DNA from: Lumbricus rubellus
Taxonomy: Eukaryota; Annelida; Clitellata; Crassiclitellata; Lumbricidae
Direction: 5' to 3'
Length of the DNA: 64,000 bases
Assembly: GCA_945859605.1 (NCBI GenBank)
Contig: OX243825.1
Location: 24,948,213 to 25,012,212 of the forward strand
Shown: in pieces, positions 23,691 to 35,264 of the stretch
How the letters are laid out: each line of letters opens with the position of its first letter
How positions within the stretch are numbered: the stretch's first letter is position 1
Notes under the pieces: model-generated
Seen by the model: the letters and a program-made list of their open reading frames with translations, nothing else
What the model was told of the DNA's origin: nothing
The model's database searches: none
Made by a program: the position numbers and the translations under genes

Positions 23691-24489
23691 TGGGCTGTCC
23701 ATGTGTTACGTACTCAGGGACGGGAAGGGGTCGCCGGATTTAGTTGATTTGCATGCGAGTGCGTACGTCAGAGAGGGGTCTTGACAAAATGTACGTACGC
23801 AAAGTAAATTTTTTATTGCTCCCAAACATTATAATTACATTCTGTTCAAATCTAAACATTGAACTATAACAGTTTTGCAAATTTTAGCCAGCAAGTATGA
23901 TGATCATCATCTCAACCATCCTCATTGCTGTGGATCGGAGACCAGAGTCAACAATGTCAGTTTCTTCCAACCCTCTCGTCTCTCGCTCTTCTTATGCAAT
24001 CCACCATTGACATCCACTCCTCGACATCGCATGCGATGTAGTTCAAATTCCTTCTCTTTACCACCTTCAACAGACGTTGCAGTATAGACTCATTTGTTCT
24101 GTACTCCTTCCTGCTGACTCTCAGCATCTATCGAAAGCTGATATTCTTCTTTTGTCCTCTGCCTTCAAAGTCCAGGTTTCGCAGCCGTCCAATGCCACCG
24201 ACCACACCAGTGTTCTTATAAGTCTTGTCTTCAGCCAAGTTCAAATAGCTCTGTCTCTCCAGATCGCCGTGAGTGATCCCAGGGCTGTACGCGCCATCCC
24301 CATGATGTTCAACAAAAATAAATAGTAGCCTATGATAAAAATTAATGTTTTATAGATGACTTTGGCTTTTGTACAGGGATAGAGAAGCTTATTTGTGTAT
24401 GCATAGGCGTGTTCCACAAAATGTATGAGTTGCAACACAGGAGGGTGTACTAAATTGTGTATGTAAATGTAATTATTATGGATAGGCCA
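23691..24489. repeat. Interspersed repeat, copy 2, split by a LINE
   Basis: The left end GGGCTGTCCATGTGTTACGT and the right end ending ATTATGGATAGGCC form imperfect inverted termini. The interior matches 3990-4300 except for a roughly 410-bp LINE segment inserted between 23900 and 24312. Confidence 0.6.
23900..24312 (-). mobile_element. LINE reverse-transcriptase tail nested in a repeat
   Basis: The minus strand reads KTRLIRTLVWSVALDGCETW then TLKAEDKRRISAFDR, the conserved YGCETWT.....I.AFE.. block of RTE-like LINE C-termini. Its 3' side ends in a GATGATGATCAT-type tail. It interrupts copy 2 of the 3990-4300 repeat. Confidence 0.75.
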
Positions 24490-26236
24490 TATTTGCTTTG
24501 TGTTCTGGACTTGTAATTAGAACATTAAATTTATGTTAGATATAAATAAAACTTGCAATGACTGTAGGCTACCATTAATGTCTCTGTGAAATGAAATTTA
24601 ACATGTAACATTTCCAACCAGTTTTTCTAGTTTTTACTGCGATGTACATCATAGGCTGAATGTGTTGTGTATCTTGCATGATGCGCTTTCAATCACCGCT
24701 AAATTTCTATCAGAAACATGTTCCTGTCCTGGAATCACTTAAGTTTGAAAATTGTCCTGAGCAGAGAATGCTCGGCGTTAGGCCTACTGCGATAGCAGTC
24801 AATCAAGCTCGTGTAGGCTGCTAGGCGTTCCCTCGTCGCGCTGCATTGTCAGACTGATATGGGGCGCAAAGTTTCGCAAACAATGATGCTAGAGAAATGT
24901 AAACTAGAGAAGTTATCCAACATAAAACCCAATATTAAAGCCGAGCGCAGAATCTGATCCCAAAATCCAAGGCGAGGCCAACGATTGGATGCATGCACAA
25001 GCGTCATGATAATGTAATTGGACTCATTGACTAGTAGGCCCTAATTGCATTTACAATATTCGTCTCTTTCTTGCACGCATCTAGAAACGCCAGCACTACC
25101 TGTCCCAACTTCAGCCTTGTCAGTCAGCTTACCGCGAAGGCTATTCCACTTAGACTGCCTTGTGGATACACTGGGTAGGCTAGTAGGTTGTCCCCACCAA
25201 AAAATTTCATCTTTTATGCAGTTCCCCTACAAGTTTTCATAATGGTCTCGTAATAACACCTGCAAAGCTTACGACATCACAACAAAACTTAGGGGTCCCA
25301 AGACACCCAAATTCGTCCTGCATTGACATAATTTGCGCCTGATGTGTCGATCCAACTTCTAAATAATTTAAGCTCCAACCTTTGATCCAATGATAACATA
25401 TTTAATACCACTGCAAAGCTCTTAAATGACATAATTTACAAGTAGGCCTATCTGACTTTACCTTATAGTAAAGTTTATACAATTCGGTATTTGGGCATTG
25501 TTTTACGACAAAAGAAATGCACAAATCGGGCTCAATTCAAGATTTTTGGACGTTCACAGTGTCGGTGTAGCCTACTTAGGCCTACAACTAATAATCATTG
25601 GAGTAGTCAATTAATATGGTTTTCAACCTTTTTCTAGTGGTGAAACCTTTCTCGAAGCCGCATTTGCTCGCGGAACCCTGCGCGTTTCACCCGTCCATTA
25701 GCCCACTTAAAGGAATTCATTTAGCCTACATGTGCAACTTATAAAATTGTGTAACGTTTAGATTAAATGTGTCTATAGGCCTAATAACACGTAACAAAGT
25801 TATATAACATAACTTTAAAATTCCAGTGCAGAGAACACTGTCGGAGAACAACTGCATTTCTGCTCTATTTCGCCACCAACTAGGCCTATATCCATCTGTC
25901 AGATTAATAGAATATTGAAAAATGAAAAACCGCTCTATTCTGCATCATTGTTGTGGACAGTGCACTGGAATTGTGTTAAAGCACGAAATTTGTGCCTGGT
26001 TTAAGTCTTGGACGCATCATAGAGAGGCGCATAGGCTTTATAGGCTAGGCAGACACAGATGAATCGTCCTCGTAATCGTTTGAGTCTCAACCGCCATGAG
26101 TGGCACGAGGCTATAGCAGTATAGCCTAATGGGGCCCGAAGAGCTTCAGCTTATTTGGGTAGTTTCGGCTTCATTTGCTGGTTACATCTCTGCAGCTAGG
26201 CCTATATTATATTTTATTTTATGCAACACGTGGCAG
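24490..26236. other. Intergenic DNA without a recognised gene
   Basis: It is AT-rich with several TAGGCCTA-type words. A TTTTCAACCTTTTT...GGTGAAACC stretch near 25620-25690 faintly resembles a hAT terminus but lacks a partner end. No coding region is supported. Confidence 0.55.
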
Positions 26237-29064
26237 TAGGGTGTGTCTAAAAATTAAAATCTCGAATTAAACAACGACCAGGTTGGTTTTGTGTTCCATC
26301 TTGATAGCAATTATTACCTGCCAAATTATGAGAAAATCGAAATAAATTTAGGACTTGCGCAAAGCCCTTTAAGATTTGTGATTTTGTCATCAATGTGATT
26401 CATAGTTATTTTCAGAGATCCAAACAATTTTAGACACTTGAACATTAGATATACATGTAGGTCATAATCAAAGGATAATGGTATACTGTGAGTTATTCGT
26501 CATAATTTGTTCCCTTTAGTGCCTTCGGAAATTTATCTCGATGGTATTCAACCATTTGCAGAACAAATTGCTTCTCTTCCCCATTTCTGACCAGCGCTTC
26601 ATTGAAGGTCTGCATAAGAGCCACACCTTTCTCTGCCAAATCATTCGTCACTCTTAGGGCAGATATGATGTCTTTCGTCTCATTGTATGATTGCTCGGAC
26701 TCCCACTGTTGAGGATCTTGTTCAAGAAAAGAGTCATCCAATCCGAAGATGCTGAATATTCTGGGGGTTGAAGTGGAGAAGAAATCTGGCAGTTCTTTTT
26801 TAAGCGGGTCATGTATAGGGGGAAGCCTCTTTGGAGGATCATCGGATCCCTGATTGTTCCGCATGTTGTAGACCATGCGCTGCTTGTCATTGACGGTGAC
26901 TGCATCATCAAATAGGCTGAGGCCAACCAGGGTCTCTGATAAATACCAAAGGTGTCGCGAAAATGCTGTTGAGGCGACCTGTGAGACTTCCTTGGCTTGG
27001 TAAGTGTGGATTGCCTTCAATAATTCAAGATCGTTCCTTGGGGCTTCTTTAGGTGAGGCACATGTGAACCAGTACTTCACGTAAATTGTTGTCACACTCG
27101 AACTAAATGATTCCACACCTTCTTAGAGTAGGATGGTCGAGATGCCCTCTCTGAGCTCTGACGTTGTTGAATGGGATATTGATCTCTAAAAAGCCACATC
27201 TTGATAGCATAGATCGCACGTGCCATCCAGCGTGCTCTATGAACTGCCCCTGGGTACCTGAACTTTATTCCTCTCGGCGGAATTCCTCCTAAGAAAATTA
27301 CCGTCAGCTCTAGTAGCTCTTTGTAGTCATCTCTGTAATAATCAGTACTCAGTTGCTGCAATGCGAAGCTGATGACATTATCTCGAATTTCTGTGATGTG
27401 ATGTACTGCATCTTTATCCTTCATTCCTGTGCGATATTTGGTCTGATCAATTTGTGGCCAGAAGTCTCGGAAATGAACAAAGAGTTCCAATTTTGGAGAC
27501 TTTGCAGAATCACGCAGTGAAAACACCTTTTCCAGAACGATTTCAGATATATGATGACGGCAAGCAAGGTTCAATAGGTCTTTTCCCAATTCTGTTTCCA
27601 ACCTGATGCATACGCCGCCCTTGCAACCCGTGTTACTCGCCGTTGTATCGAAACACATGGCCACGATTCTGTCTTCTAATGCCCAACGTCTTATCTCGGC
27701 CTTATCTTACACGCATCCGACATGACGGCAGCTGTACCAGATTGGAGTTTGGGGATGGCCAATAGCTTGGTCACCTCCTTACCAAATACCATTATCGGGA
27801 GGCGATCAACACACCCTCGTCCTGTCCCTGTAGCATCTGGAATGATCTTGCCATCCCAGTGAATAGTAAGAGGAACTTTCGGATCGAAGGATTCATGAAT
27901 CTCTGCTGCTAGAGCTGCACGATTATCCTTTCTTGCTCGATGAATCGCAGCAGGACTGATAATGAGCTCGCCAGCTGGTGCTGCACATAGATTGGATACA
28001 GCGAGAGCATTGAAAATGTTAGAGGCCTTCCTGCTGCTAGTTTTGGTACGATCTAGAGCCGCAGCAACATCACGAGTAACGACAGAGATTGTCACCCTTC
28101 GCCGTTTTGGTGGCCAAGCAGATGTAGAAGGTTCTGGTTCTGTTTCTGAGCAACTGGATGACGCCTGTTCCTCAGATGATGTTTCCAGCATAGAAACTTC
28201 GGTCACTGCAGCAGCTGTGCTAGCACGATAGCGTTCCATACGCTCTGCAAGTGCTGCTGATCTTGCTACCACTCGCTTTTCTTGCTTTGCAAGCTTGACT
28301 TCAATGCCTGCCATTGAACCCCGTCGTCCTCTCTCACGCTGTGCTGTCAAAAACTGTCGATCCTCTTCTATCTTGATTATTGTCATGGCATCTTGGTGGG
28401 CAATATCAAATAGATCCTCAAGGGAATCCTTGAATTACTTGCGCTTTCTATCTTCGGTTTCTGACTTCCTCGAAATAGATTTCTTAAGGTTTTGCCATTC
28501 CTTATGGAGATGTCGTAGCCGATCCCAAACGTGGTTCTCAGCCTTCGTTGGAATGCGGGCTCTTTCCCAAATTGGGAGTACCATAGCTGGCGTTTCTTTT
28601 ACGCTATCATCCAGACTCTGATTTCTTAGTGTATGGAAATTAAAAAGCACCGTCAGAACCTGTCCTCTTGTAGGTAACTTCGCATAACTGAAATGATCTT
28701 CCGTATTTCCTATCAACCAGATTTCAGCCTTTTTTCTAGTAGATTTAGCCATCCCAAATGCGATATGATATATTAATTAGAAAAACCACTGCCCGCCATT
28801 TGCAGCACGACACCACTGACATAAACAAAAGCCAAGCTGTCACTGTGACGAATATTGATTAGTTGGGAAGCGGCTATTCAAAAGGGGTCAAAGGCTGGCA
28901 AGTATCGAAATCGTGATAAATTGCATATAATGCAACCTGCTCCTAATTTTGGTCGCTTTGCGCAAGTCCTAAATGTTGAGCTATTAAGATATAATTTTGA
29001 ATATGGCTTGGTCGATACAAAATATTCAAGTTGAAAATTTCACATGTACCTTAAAATCACCCTA
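26237..29064 (-). mobile_element. 2.83-kb DNA transposon with 9-bp target duplication
   Basis: The ends are TAGGGTG and inverted TAGGGTG. A 20-bp subterminal inverted repeat ATTTAGGACTTGCGCAAAGC lies at 26346-26365 and, inverted, at 28955-28974. The 9-bp direct repeat ACGTGGCAG lies immediately outside both ends (26228-26236 and 29065-29073). One transposase-like pseudogene fills the interior on the minus strand. The superfamily is not certain: the 9-bp duplication suits Mutator-like or related elements. Confidence 0.88.
26493..28752 (-). pseudogene. Putative DDE-type transposase, recently broken
   Basis: About 750 codons on the minus strand lie in four open blocks: 28752-28435, 28386-27691, 27664-27092 and 27116-26493. 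The first two share a frame and are separated by a single stop near 28436. One-step frame changes lie near 27705 and 27100-27130. Candidate catalytic features are IHWDGK (first Asp), MCFDTTASNTG (second Asp) and CRHH, a CxxH motif that in hAT/Mutator-like transposases follows the second Asp. The N-terminal part is basic, followed by a Ser/Glu-rich linker and PPKRRR, a possible nuclear signal. It resembles an invertebrate multi-copy protein family annotated as uncharacterised. The family name is not known to me. Confidence 0.75.
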
Positions 29065-29073
29065 ACGTGGCAG

Positions 29074-30659
29074 TAATGTTTCTCGTACGGTAACGACTAT
29101 AAACCGCATTCTACGTCTTCTGGAGACGTTCAGAATTGGACAATAACACTACAACAAAACAAGACTTCACCTGGTCTGTTTCTTTTATGCCTCCGGAGGA
29201 AGCCATGGACAATTTCATCTACAATCTTCACCGCATGACTGTCGCTTGTGTGTTTACAATGAATAACCACGTCAATCGCGTCATCCATGAGCTTCGCTGT
29301 AGGGCTGCAGCATTGGACTAGTCTATGCGCATATTATAAATCCATCATCTTTTAACTACGATCATTTTGGCAGGAGTATAACATCGGCATTTATCCTTCC
29401 GGGTACATCTTTGGTTACTCAAGAAATCCGTTTCCTCTACCATTAACATCAACAACCAGACAGATTGGCGCCTGTTTATGGCTGCCGCTACTTTATTTTA
29501 AAAAAAACTTTATTATTATTTCTGTGTTTTATTTTAAATTTTTGACATGTAACCGAGTGCGGTGTGTCACCAGGAATTGTCTGATTTTAAAATTAAACGA
29601 ATATAAACATACAGATACAGCTGAAAAGTGCTTCTGTCAAAATAATTAGGGCCTACACATTATGATTCTTGTTTCACGCATCTAATGTGATTGTCCAGAA
29701 TACCGAGAGAAAAAATAGCGAGTAGGCCTATTTTAGGCCTGCCATTTAAAGATTCTATAGATAGCTAGGCTTAAGGGTCAGGCTTTCAATTGCAAAAATT
29801 GGAAAAATTATCCGCTACATCTGGATGAGAAATTTGACTGTCTGTGCAAATTCTTTATGGTGCCATGGTCTCCACCACACCTTCATGATTCATCTGCTTC
29901 ATGGTGAGAATTTCAGAGCAGGCTGAAGGGTTCAACCCTCTTGTCTTTCTTAGGACCACATATAAGTCTTAAAATGTTGCACACCCCAACACACAAATCA
30001 GCGTCTGGTCCGTTATTTTTCCACCATACTTAACTTATTCTACACCAATGCATATAGGCCTACACCTCAAACTTTTTCTTTAGTTCTACATTCTACAATT
30101 CCACATGTCAGCAAGATTGTCGCGATTGCACTTAGAAAACGTTTTTCGACAACTTTTACGATAAAATAAATTGTCTCTGAACTTCGTTCTTTTTTATTGT
30201 TGAACTCAATCCTGTGTCAGACCCGCGTCACGTTCAGAATATCGTTTACACATAGGCCTACCAATTTATCAACAAAATTACAAACATCATAAAGCAAGAC
30301 GGTATTCATATTCATGAAGTTGGCCTCATCATGCAACTCGATCTGCGAACGGCCTGCCCCGTTCAACCATTCAACCTTTGCTCAATTTAATCATGGATAT
30401 CCACACTTGAGGAAATTCTTGTTAAGCTGTTCATTTCGAGTATGGTCACGTTGAAGCTGTTGTGTAATGAACTCCTTCAGTTTGCAGTGGCATTGGGTCA
30501 GGTTTTGGTTAACGGCGTACCATTTACCTTTAAATCGCTTGAAGAGCAGTTGATGGACCACGAATGTTACCAAAGACACTACTAAAATTTAAGAGATATC
30601 ACTGGTCTCAACAAGACATCTACGGCAGACCACGACTGATGGCTGTCTCTAAAAGCTCC
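29074..30659. other. Intergenic DNA without a recognised gene
   Basis: No coding, RNA or repeat feature was recognised. A 61-codon open frame at 29136-29321 has no recognisable motif and is not called. Confidence 0.55.
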
Positions 30660-30667
30660 ATCTAGTA

Positions 30668-31172
30668 CAGTGGTTCTTAACCTTTTCAACGGAGCCGAAC
30701 CCCAAGAGAAATCCATGACCACTCACCGAACCCCTCAAGTTTGAACAATAATTTTTTTTTTGCTCGACATACTCTGTGGTATAAATATATAAGAAAAGGG
30801 TAATAGTTGCTTTTAGCATACGTCGTACGATGCTATTGTGCAGAAAACAAAGAAAATTACATATCTATCAGCAATACCTTACGTTACAGAAAGATGGCAT
30901 TGGCAGCCAGTGTTAATTATCGGGAGTTGCAGTAGGTCTACCGTACGTAAGACACAATAACTTAAAAAGGTTAACAGGATGAACAAATTTTCATGATGTA
31001 GGGCCTGGTAGGCAATCTATTTGAAACAAAATTTATTAAATAAAAGTAAAAATAAAATAAATGATTTTTCACTGAATATGTAGGCTATATATTTCAGAGG
31101 CCCTTTGCCGAACCCCTGTCACTGGCTCATCGAACCCCAGAGGTTCGGTTGAACACTGGTTAGGAACCACTG
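30668..31172. mobile_element. 505-bp hAT MITE with perfect 8-bp target duplication
   Basis: The termini CAGTGGTTCTTAACC and inverted CAGTGGTTCCTAACC are hAT-type. The direct repeats ATCTAGTA at 30660-30667 and 31173-31180 are identical. It is non-coding. The subterminal GAACCCC words recur at both ends. Confidence 0.93.
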
Positions 31173-31184
31173 ATCTAGTAGCCT

Positions 31185-31970
31185 ATGGAGCTATTCAAGG
31201 CCGTTGTGCCAAATAGGCTACATGCCAGTAACAAATGCATCACACTTGTAATTGTTATTGTAATCAAACATTTCAAGAAAACTCATCAGAAGCGCTCCCG
31301 ACCTTACACCAAACCAAAGAGAATGGTTTTCAAACGCTTGCGGAAAAGGGGCAAAGAGAGACAATGAAGTTCATTACGGAGACTAATAGGCAACTTATTC
31401 CAGAAAGACCATAGCAAAACTTCTATGCAGCACTGTGGAAGATCGAGCCATAGGAACAACCAGGTCACCATGCGTTGCAGAGCGAAGGAATCTACGCCCT
31501 GCACAGGCACACAAGATAGATCGGAGCTTGGCCTGCTAGGCAATTACGCATGAGCATTAGAATCTTAAACTCAATAGTTTTTGCATAGGCAACCAGTGCA
31601 GTTCCTCCCGTATAAAACTTGATATATGCCCAAACTTTGGAATGCCACCAATCAGGTGAGATGCAGCAATAAGGACAGATTGTAACTTATTAATGCGTGA
31701 AAGGGCTAAGCCCGAATAAATGGCACAGCCATAGTCAACTCTCGTGCATATAAATGCATGCATCAGAGTAGTGTCGGCTTTGGTTGTAAGAGAGCGACGC
31801 ACCGAGCGAATCTGACGAAGATGCACGACCGACATACATTCCTCACGTGATCAGAAAGGGTCAACTCCTGATCCAAGGTCACACCCAAATCACGCACAGT
31901 GGTAGAAAAAGTCATGCCAGGAAAGCAATGTTGCAGATTTTGCATATCAACTTTAGAAATTTGCATGCGA
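31185..31970 (-). mobile_element. CR1-like LINE tail, minus strand
   Basis: Minus frames read VRDLGVTLDQELTLSDHVRN, then CTRVDYGCAIYSGL, then FIREELHWLPMQ, then WNKLPISLRNEL and FRKRLKTILF, the ordered C-terminal landmarks of CR1/L2-type reverse transcriptase. Two frame changes separate them. GGAGCGCTTCTGATGAG marks the 3' end near 31288-31305. Confidence 0.85.
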
Positions 31971-32189
31971 CCTCAAAAGTTCCAAATGGTTACCGTTGAT
32001 GCCTGTCATTATCCAGAGGTCAACGTTGGCACACAAAAAAGTTCAGTAAGCTACTTCCGCCAACTAGAAAAGAAATAAAGACAGCAATTTGTTAACTTTA
32101 TCTATATCCACTCCAGTGATGTCACGTCCATAGCGTAGGCTACTAGTGCAAGGCAGATTTTCCTTATTGGTTTGCTCAGGGGCCTGTCG

Positions 32190-34895
32190 TTCTTAGGCCT
32201 CACCTGGTCACCTGGTGCCGTCAGCTACTGGAGCTCTGGCGAAAGCCCTGGTGCATCTTCTCCAGTTGATCCTCTCCCTAGTCGCCTCTCTTAGTTCCTC
32301 CAGTCTCATGCCAGACTTTTCCTGTACTTCATCCAACCATTTCTTCCTTGGTCTTCCGCATCTTCTCCGTCCCTCACCGCATGCCGTCATCAGCTCCTTT
32401 TCCAAACCGTTAGATCTCATCACATGGCCGAAGTAGCTCAATTTCCTCCAAGTTGCTGTTTGCTGCAGTGTCTCCTCCCTCTCTATTCCGAGCTCCTCGC
32501 GCACCGATTCGTTAGTTCTCTTCTCCGTCCATGAAATCCTTAGCATCTTTCTCCAAATCCACATCTCACACGCGTTGATTTTCTTTTCCATATCCCGTGT
32601 CTTTGTCCATGTCTCGCATCCATATAGGACGACTGGGAAGATCAGTGCTCTTACCAGTCTTTTCTTTGTTTCCCTGCTCACGTATTTGTCCTTCCAAATC
32701 TTTTCCAGACCGTTCATTGCCGTTTTCCCCATTGTTACCCTCCTCCTTATTTCCATATCACTTCTTCCCTCCTTCTCAATCATAGATCCCAGGAATGTGA
32801 AGCTCGATACTACCTCTATCGTTTCTCCATCCACCTCAAAGTTTTTCCATGTTGCAGTTGTCATAACCTTTGTTTTCTTTACATTGAAGTATAGTCCCGC
32901 CTTTTCACTTTCCTTCCTGACTCTTCTTATTAACTCGACTAGGTCGTCCCTCTTACCCGCCAATAATGTCGTATCATCGGCGTACCTCAGATTATTCAGT
33001 ATTTTCCCCGCTATCCTTACCCCTTCTGTTGCCTCCTCCAATCCAGCCCTCCTCATAATTCTCTCGGCATACAGATTGAACAGGAAAGGGGACAAAATGC
33101 ACCCCTGCCTCACTCCTTTCCTTATTTTAAATTTCCCTGTGTCACCATATTCAGTTCTTATTACCGCTTCTTGATCCACATAGAGGCCCTTTAGTAGTTT
33201 AACCAAATGCTTCGGAATTCCCATCTCAATTAGCGTCCGCCACAGTAGTGTATGGTCTATGCAATCAAACGCCTTGCTGTAGTCTATAAAACACATATGC
33301 ACCTGTTGCCCGTATTCCCTCTGTCTCTCCATAATCCACCTTATATTGGCGATGTGATCGCGCGTTCCTCGCGCCTTCCTAAATCCCGCTTGATTGGTTG
33401 GTAATTCCCTTTCGATTGTCTTCTCCATTCTTTTGTGGATTATTTTGAGAAGTATTTTGCTCGTGTGCGATATCATCGCTATCGTTCGATAATTTCCACA
33501 CTCTCTCGCGTCTCCTTTCTTGAATATTGGTATGAACACGGACCTTTTCCAGTCCTCCGGCCACTGCCCAGTTCTCCAGATTTGATTGCATAGTTTTGTA
33601 ATAGTTCTCACCACTGCTTCATCTCCCGCCTTTACCAGTTCTATAGGTATTCCATCATGTCCTGGCGCTTTGTTGTCCTTGAGCTGTTTTATCGCCCACT
33701 CCACCTCTACCTCCAATATCTCTGGTTCGTTTTCGACTTCCTCTATTTTGATGTTTTCCTTCTCGACACATTCATCTTCCATGTACAACTCTTCCGTATA
33801 CTCTCTCCACCTTTCCTTTATCTCCTCCTCATCTCCTATTATCTTCCCATCCTTCGTCTTGAGTGAACCCATTCTAGGGCCTGCTGTCTTCGTTATTTCC
33901 TTCATCTTTGCGAACAGTTCTTTAGTCCGTCCTTTCTTTCCTTCTTCCTCCAGCTCCCTACACATTTCCTTTAGATGGTTTTCTTTATCCTCCCTTGCCT
34001 TCCTTTGGAAGGTCTTATTCAAGGTTTTTACCCTATCCCTGTTCCCTTCCTTCTTTGCTTCTCTTCTTTCTATTGCCACCTCAATGGTCTCTTTGGATAG
34101 CCATGGGGTAGTTTTCCTTGACGTTTTCTTTGGTACATGTTTCTCCGCAGTCTCCTGGATCGCAGTTTTCATCTTTGTCCATAACGTGTTCGTATCCTGC
34201 TCTTCCATTGTATCGTCTGTCTCTAAGATCTCAAACCTATTCTTTATCTCTACTCTGTATTCTGGTGTTATGCCTTTGCAATCAAAACTGGTCAGTCTTT
34301 TATCTCTCTTCATCTTCTTCAACTTTAGCTGCAATGTAGCCACTATTATCTCGTGGTCTGTTCCGCAATCCGCCCCCGGTCTTGTTCTTACGTCTTTTAT
34401 TGTGCTCTTCCATCTTTTGTTCACCACCACGTAGTCGATCTGATTCCTGTGTTTTCCATCCGGTGTCGTCCATGTATAAAGTCTTCTTTTCGGTTGTTCG
34501 AACCATGTGTTCATTATTCTTAGCTCATTGGAAGCACAGAACTCCACCATTCTCTCCCCTGCCTCATTCCGTACACCCAGTCCGTACTTACCCACTACTT
34601 CATCCTTTCCATTTCTGTCCTCACCAACTTTCGCATTGAAGTCACCCATAATCACCAGTATGTCTCCTCTCGGTGTTGTGTCAATTGTTCCTTGCAGGTC
34701 CAAGTAGAAAGCTTCCTGCTCCTCCTCCGTCGCCATCGATGTAGGGGCATATACTTGTATGATTGTTGTGTTGATCTTTCCACCACGAAATCTTACACTC
34801 AGTACTCTGTCACTCACTGTATTATAACCCATTATCGCATCAGCGCTCGTTCTATCGCACATGATTCTTAGGCCTATGCTTGAAAAACTCATTCA
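32190..34895 (-). mobile_element. RTE-like non-LTR retrotransposon, slightly 5'-truncated
   Basis: The element is nearly all coding (see CDS). The 3' side ends just after the stop with a short tail, near 32190. The left part of the endonuclease domain expected upstream of 34892 is missing, so the copy is 5'-truncated. Having no disabling mutation over 2.7 kb makes this one of the youngest LINE copies here. Confidence 0.85.
32208..34892 (-). CDS. LINE endonuclease/reverse transcriptase ORF, 894 codons, uninterrupted
   Basis: It catalyses target-primed reverse transcription (family knowledge). From the N-terminus: APE-type endonuclease with INTTIIQVYAPTS, VIMGDFNAKVG and NQIDYVVVNKRW, then TDHEIIVA. 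The reverse transcriptase has NKAPGHDGIPIELVK, NQAGFRKARGTRDHI, CFIDYSKAFDCIDH, GVRQGCILSPFLFNLY and catalytic YADDTTLL. The C-terminal part has YGCETWTKTRDMEKKINACE, SYFGHVMR and GRRRCGRPRKKWLDEV. Homologues are often annotated craniofacial-development-protein-2-like. The ATG at 34892 lies inside the endonuclease domain, so about 100 N-terminal residues are absent and the product is probably endonuclease-defective. I assign RTE-like rather than a precise clade. Confidence 0.9.
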   Translation of the reverse strand: MSFSSIGLRIMCDRTSADAIMGYNTVSDRVLSVRFRGGKINTTIIQVYAPTSMATEEEQEAFYLDLQGTIDTTPRGDILVIMGDFNAKVGEDRNGKDEVVGKYGLGVRNEAGERMVEFCASNELRIMNTWFEQPKRRLYTWTTPDGKHRNQIDYVVVNKRWKSTIKDVRTRPGADCGTDHEIIVATLQLKLKKMKRDKRLTSFDCKGITPEYRVEIKNRFEILETDDTMEEQDTNTLWTKMKTAIQETAEKHVPKKTSRKTTPWLSKETIEVAIERREAKKEGNRDRVKTLNKTFQRKAREDKENHLKEMCRELEEEGKKGRTKELFAKMKEITKTAGPRMGSLKTKDGKIIGDEEEIKERWREYTEELYMEDECVEKENIKIEEVENEPEILEVEVEWAIKQLKDNKAPGHDGIPIELVKAGDEAVVRTITKLCNQIWRTGQWPEDWKRSVFIPIFKKGDARECGNYRTIAMISHTSKILLKIIHKRMEKTIERELPTNQAGFRKARGTRDHIANIRWIMERQREYGQQVHMCFIDYSKAFDCIDHTLLWRTLIEMGIPKHLVKLLKGLYVDQEAVIRTEYGDTGKFKIRKGVRQGCILSPFLFNLYAERIMRRAGLEEATEGVRIAGKILNNLRYADDTTLLAGKRDDLVELIRRVRKESEKAGLYFNVKKTKVMTTATWKNFEVDGETIEVVSSFTFLGSMIEKEGRSDMEIRRRVTMGKTAMNGLEKIWKDKYVSRETKKRLVRALIFPVVLYGCETWTKTRDMEKKINACEMWIWRKMLRISWTEKRTNESVREELGIEREETLQQTATWRKLSYFGHVMRSNGLEKELMTACGEGRRRCGRPRKKWLDEVQEKSGMRLEELREATRERINWRRCTRAFARAPVADGTR

Positions 34896-35006
34896 CATGT
34901 AAAAAAGGTCACATGTTCGTATATTTTACTATTTCAGAGCTATATAATGGTACTGAACAATAACTAAGCACTCTAGAATGAGATCAAAAGTGTGGACCTT
35001 CGAAAT

Positions 35007-35175
35007 TTTCAAACGCAGCGACGTAATGTGTTATTTGTGACAAATTACACAAATTGCATGAGCATTTGGAGACCTCTACATATTTTAAAAGTTCAAACGC
35101 AGGGATGTAGTGCGTTATTTGTGGCAAATAACACAAATTGTATGAGCCTTGGGACATCTAAATATTTTTTAAATG
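35007..35175. repeat. 85-bp tandem duplication
   Basis: TTCAAACGCAG...TTATTTGTG.CAAAT.ACACAAATTG occurs at 35007 and 35092, about 85% identical by eye. It sits directly before the LINE fragment at 35265. Confidence 0.8.
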
Positions 35176-35264
35176 TCATAAAATTTGGCAGGTGTTATTA
35201 TAGGACCGTAAGGAAACTTTTTGGAGGGACTGCATATAAAAAATATTTTTCCTGTGCAAGCGTA

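Noticed and set aside
25610..25700. hAT-like terminus
   Set aside because: Only a weak resemblance to one end. There is no partner terminus and no 8-bp duplication.
32575..34434. Plus-strand open frames of up to 282 codons over the LINE
   Set aside because: They are antisense shadows of the uninterrupted LINE ORF, rich in Ser/Phe/Leu as expected from reverse reading, with no domain.
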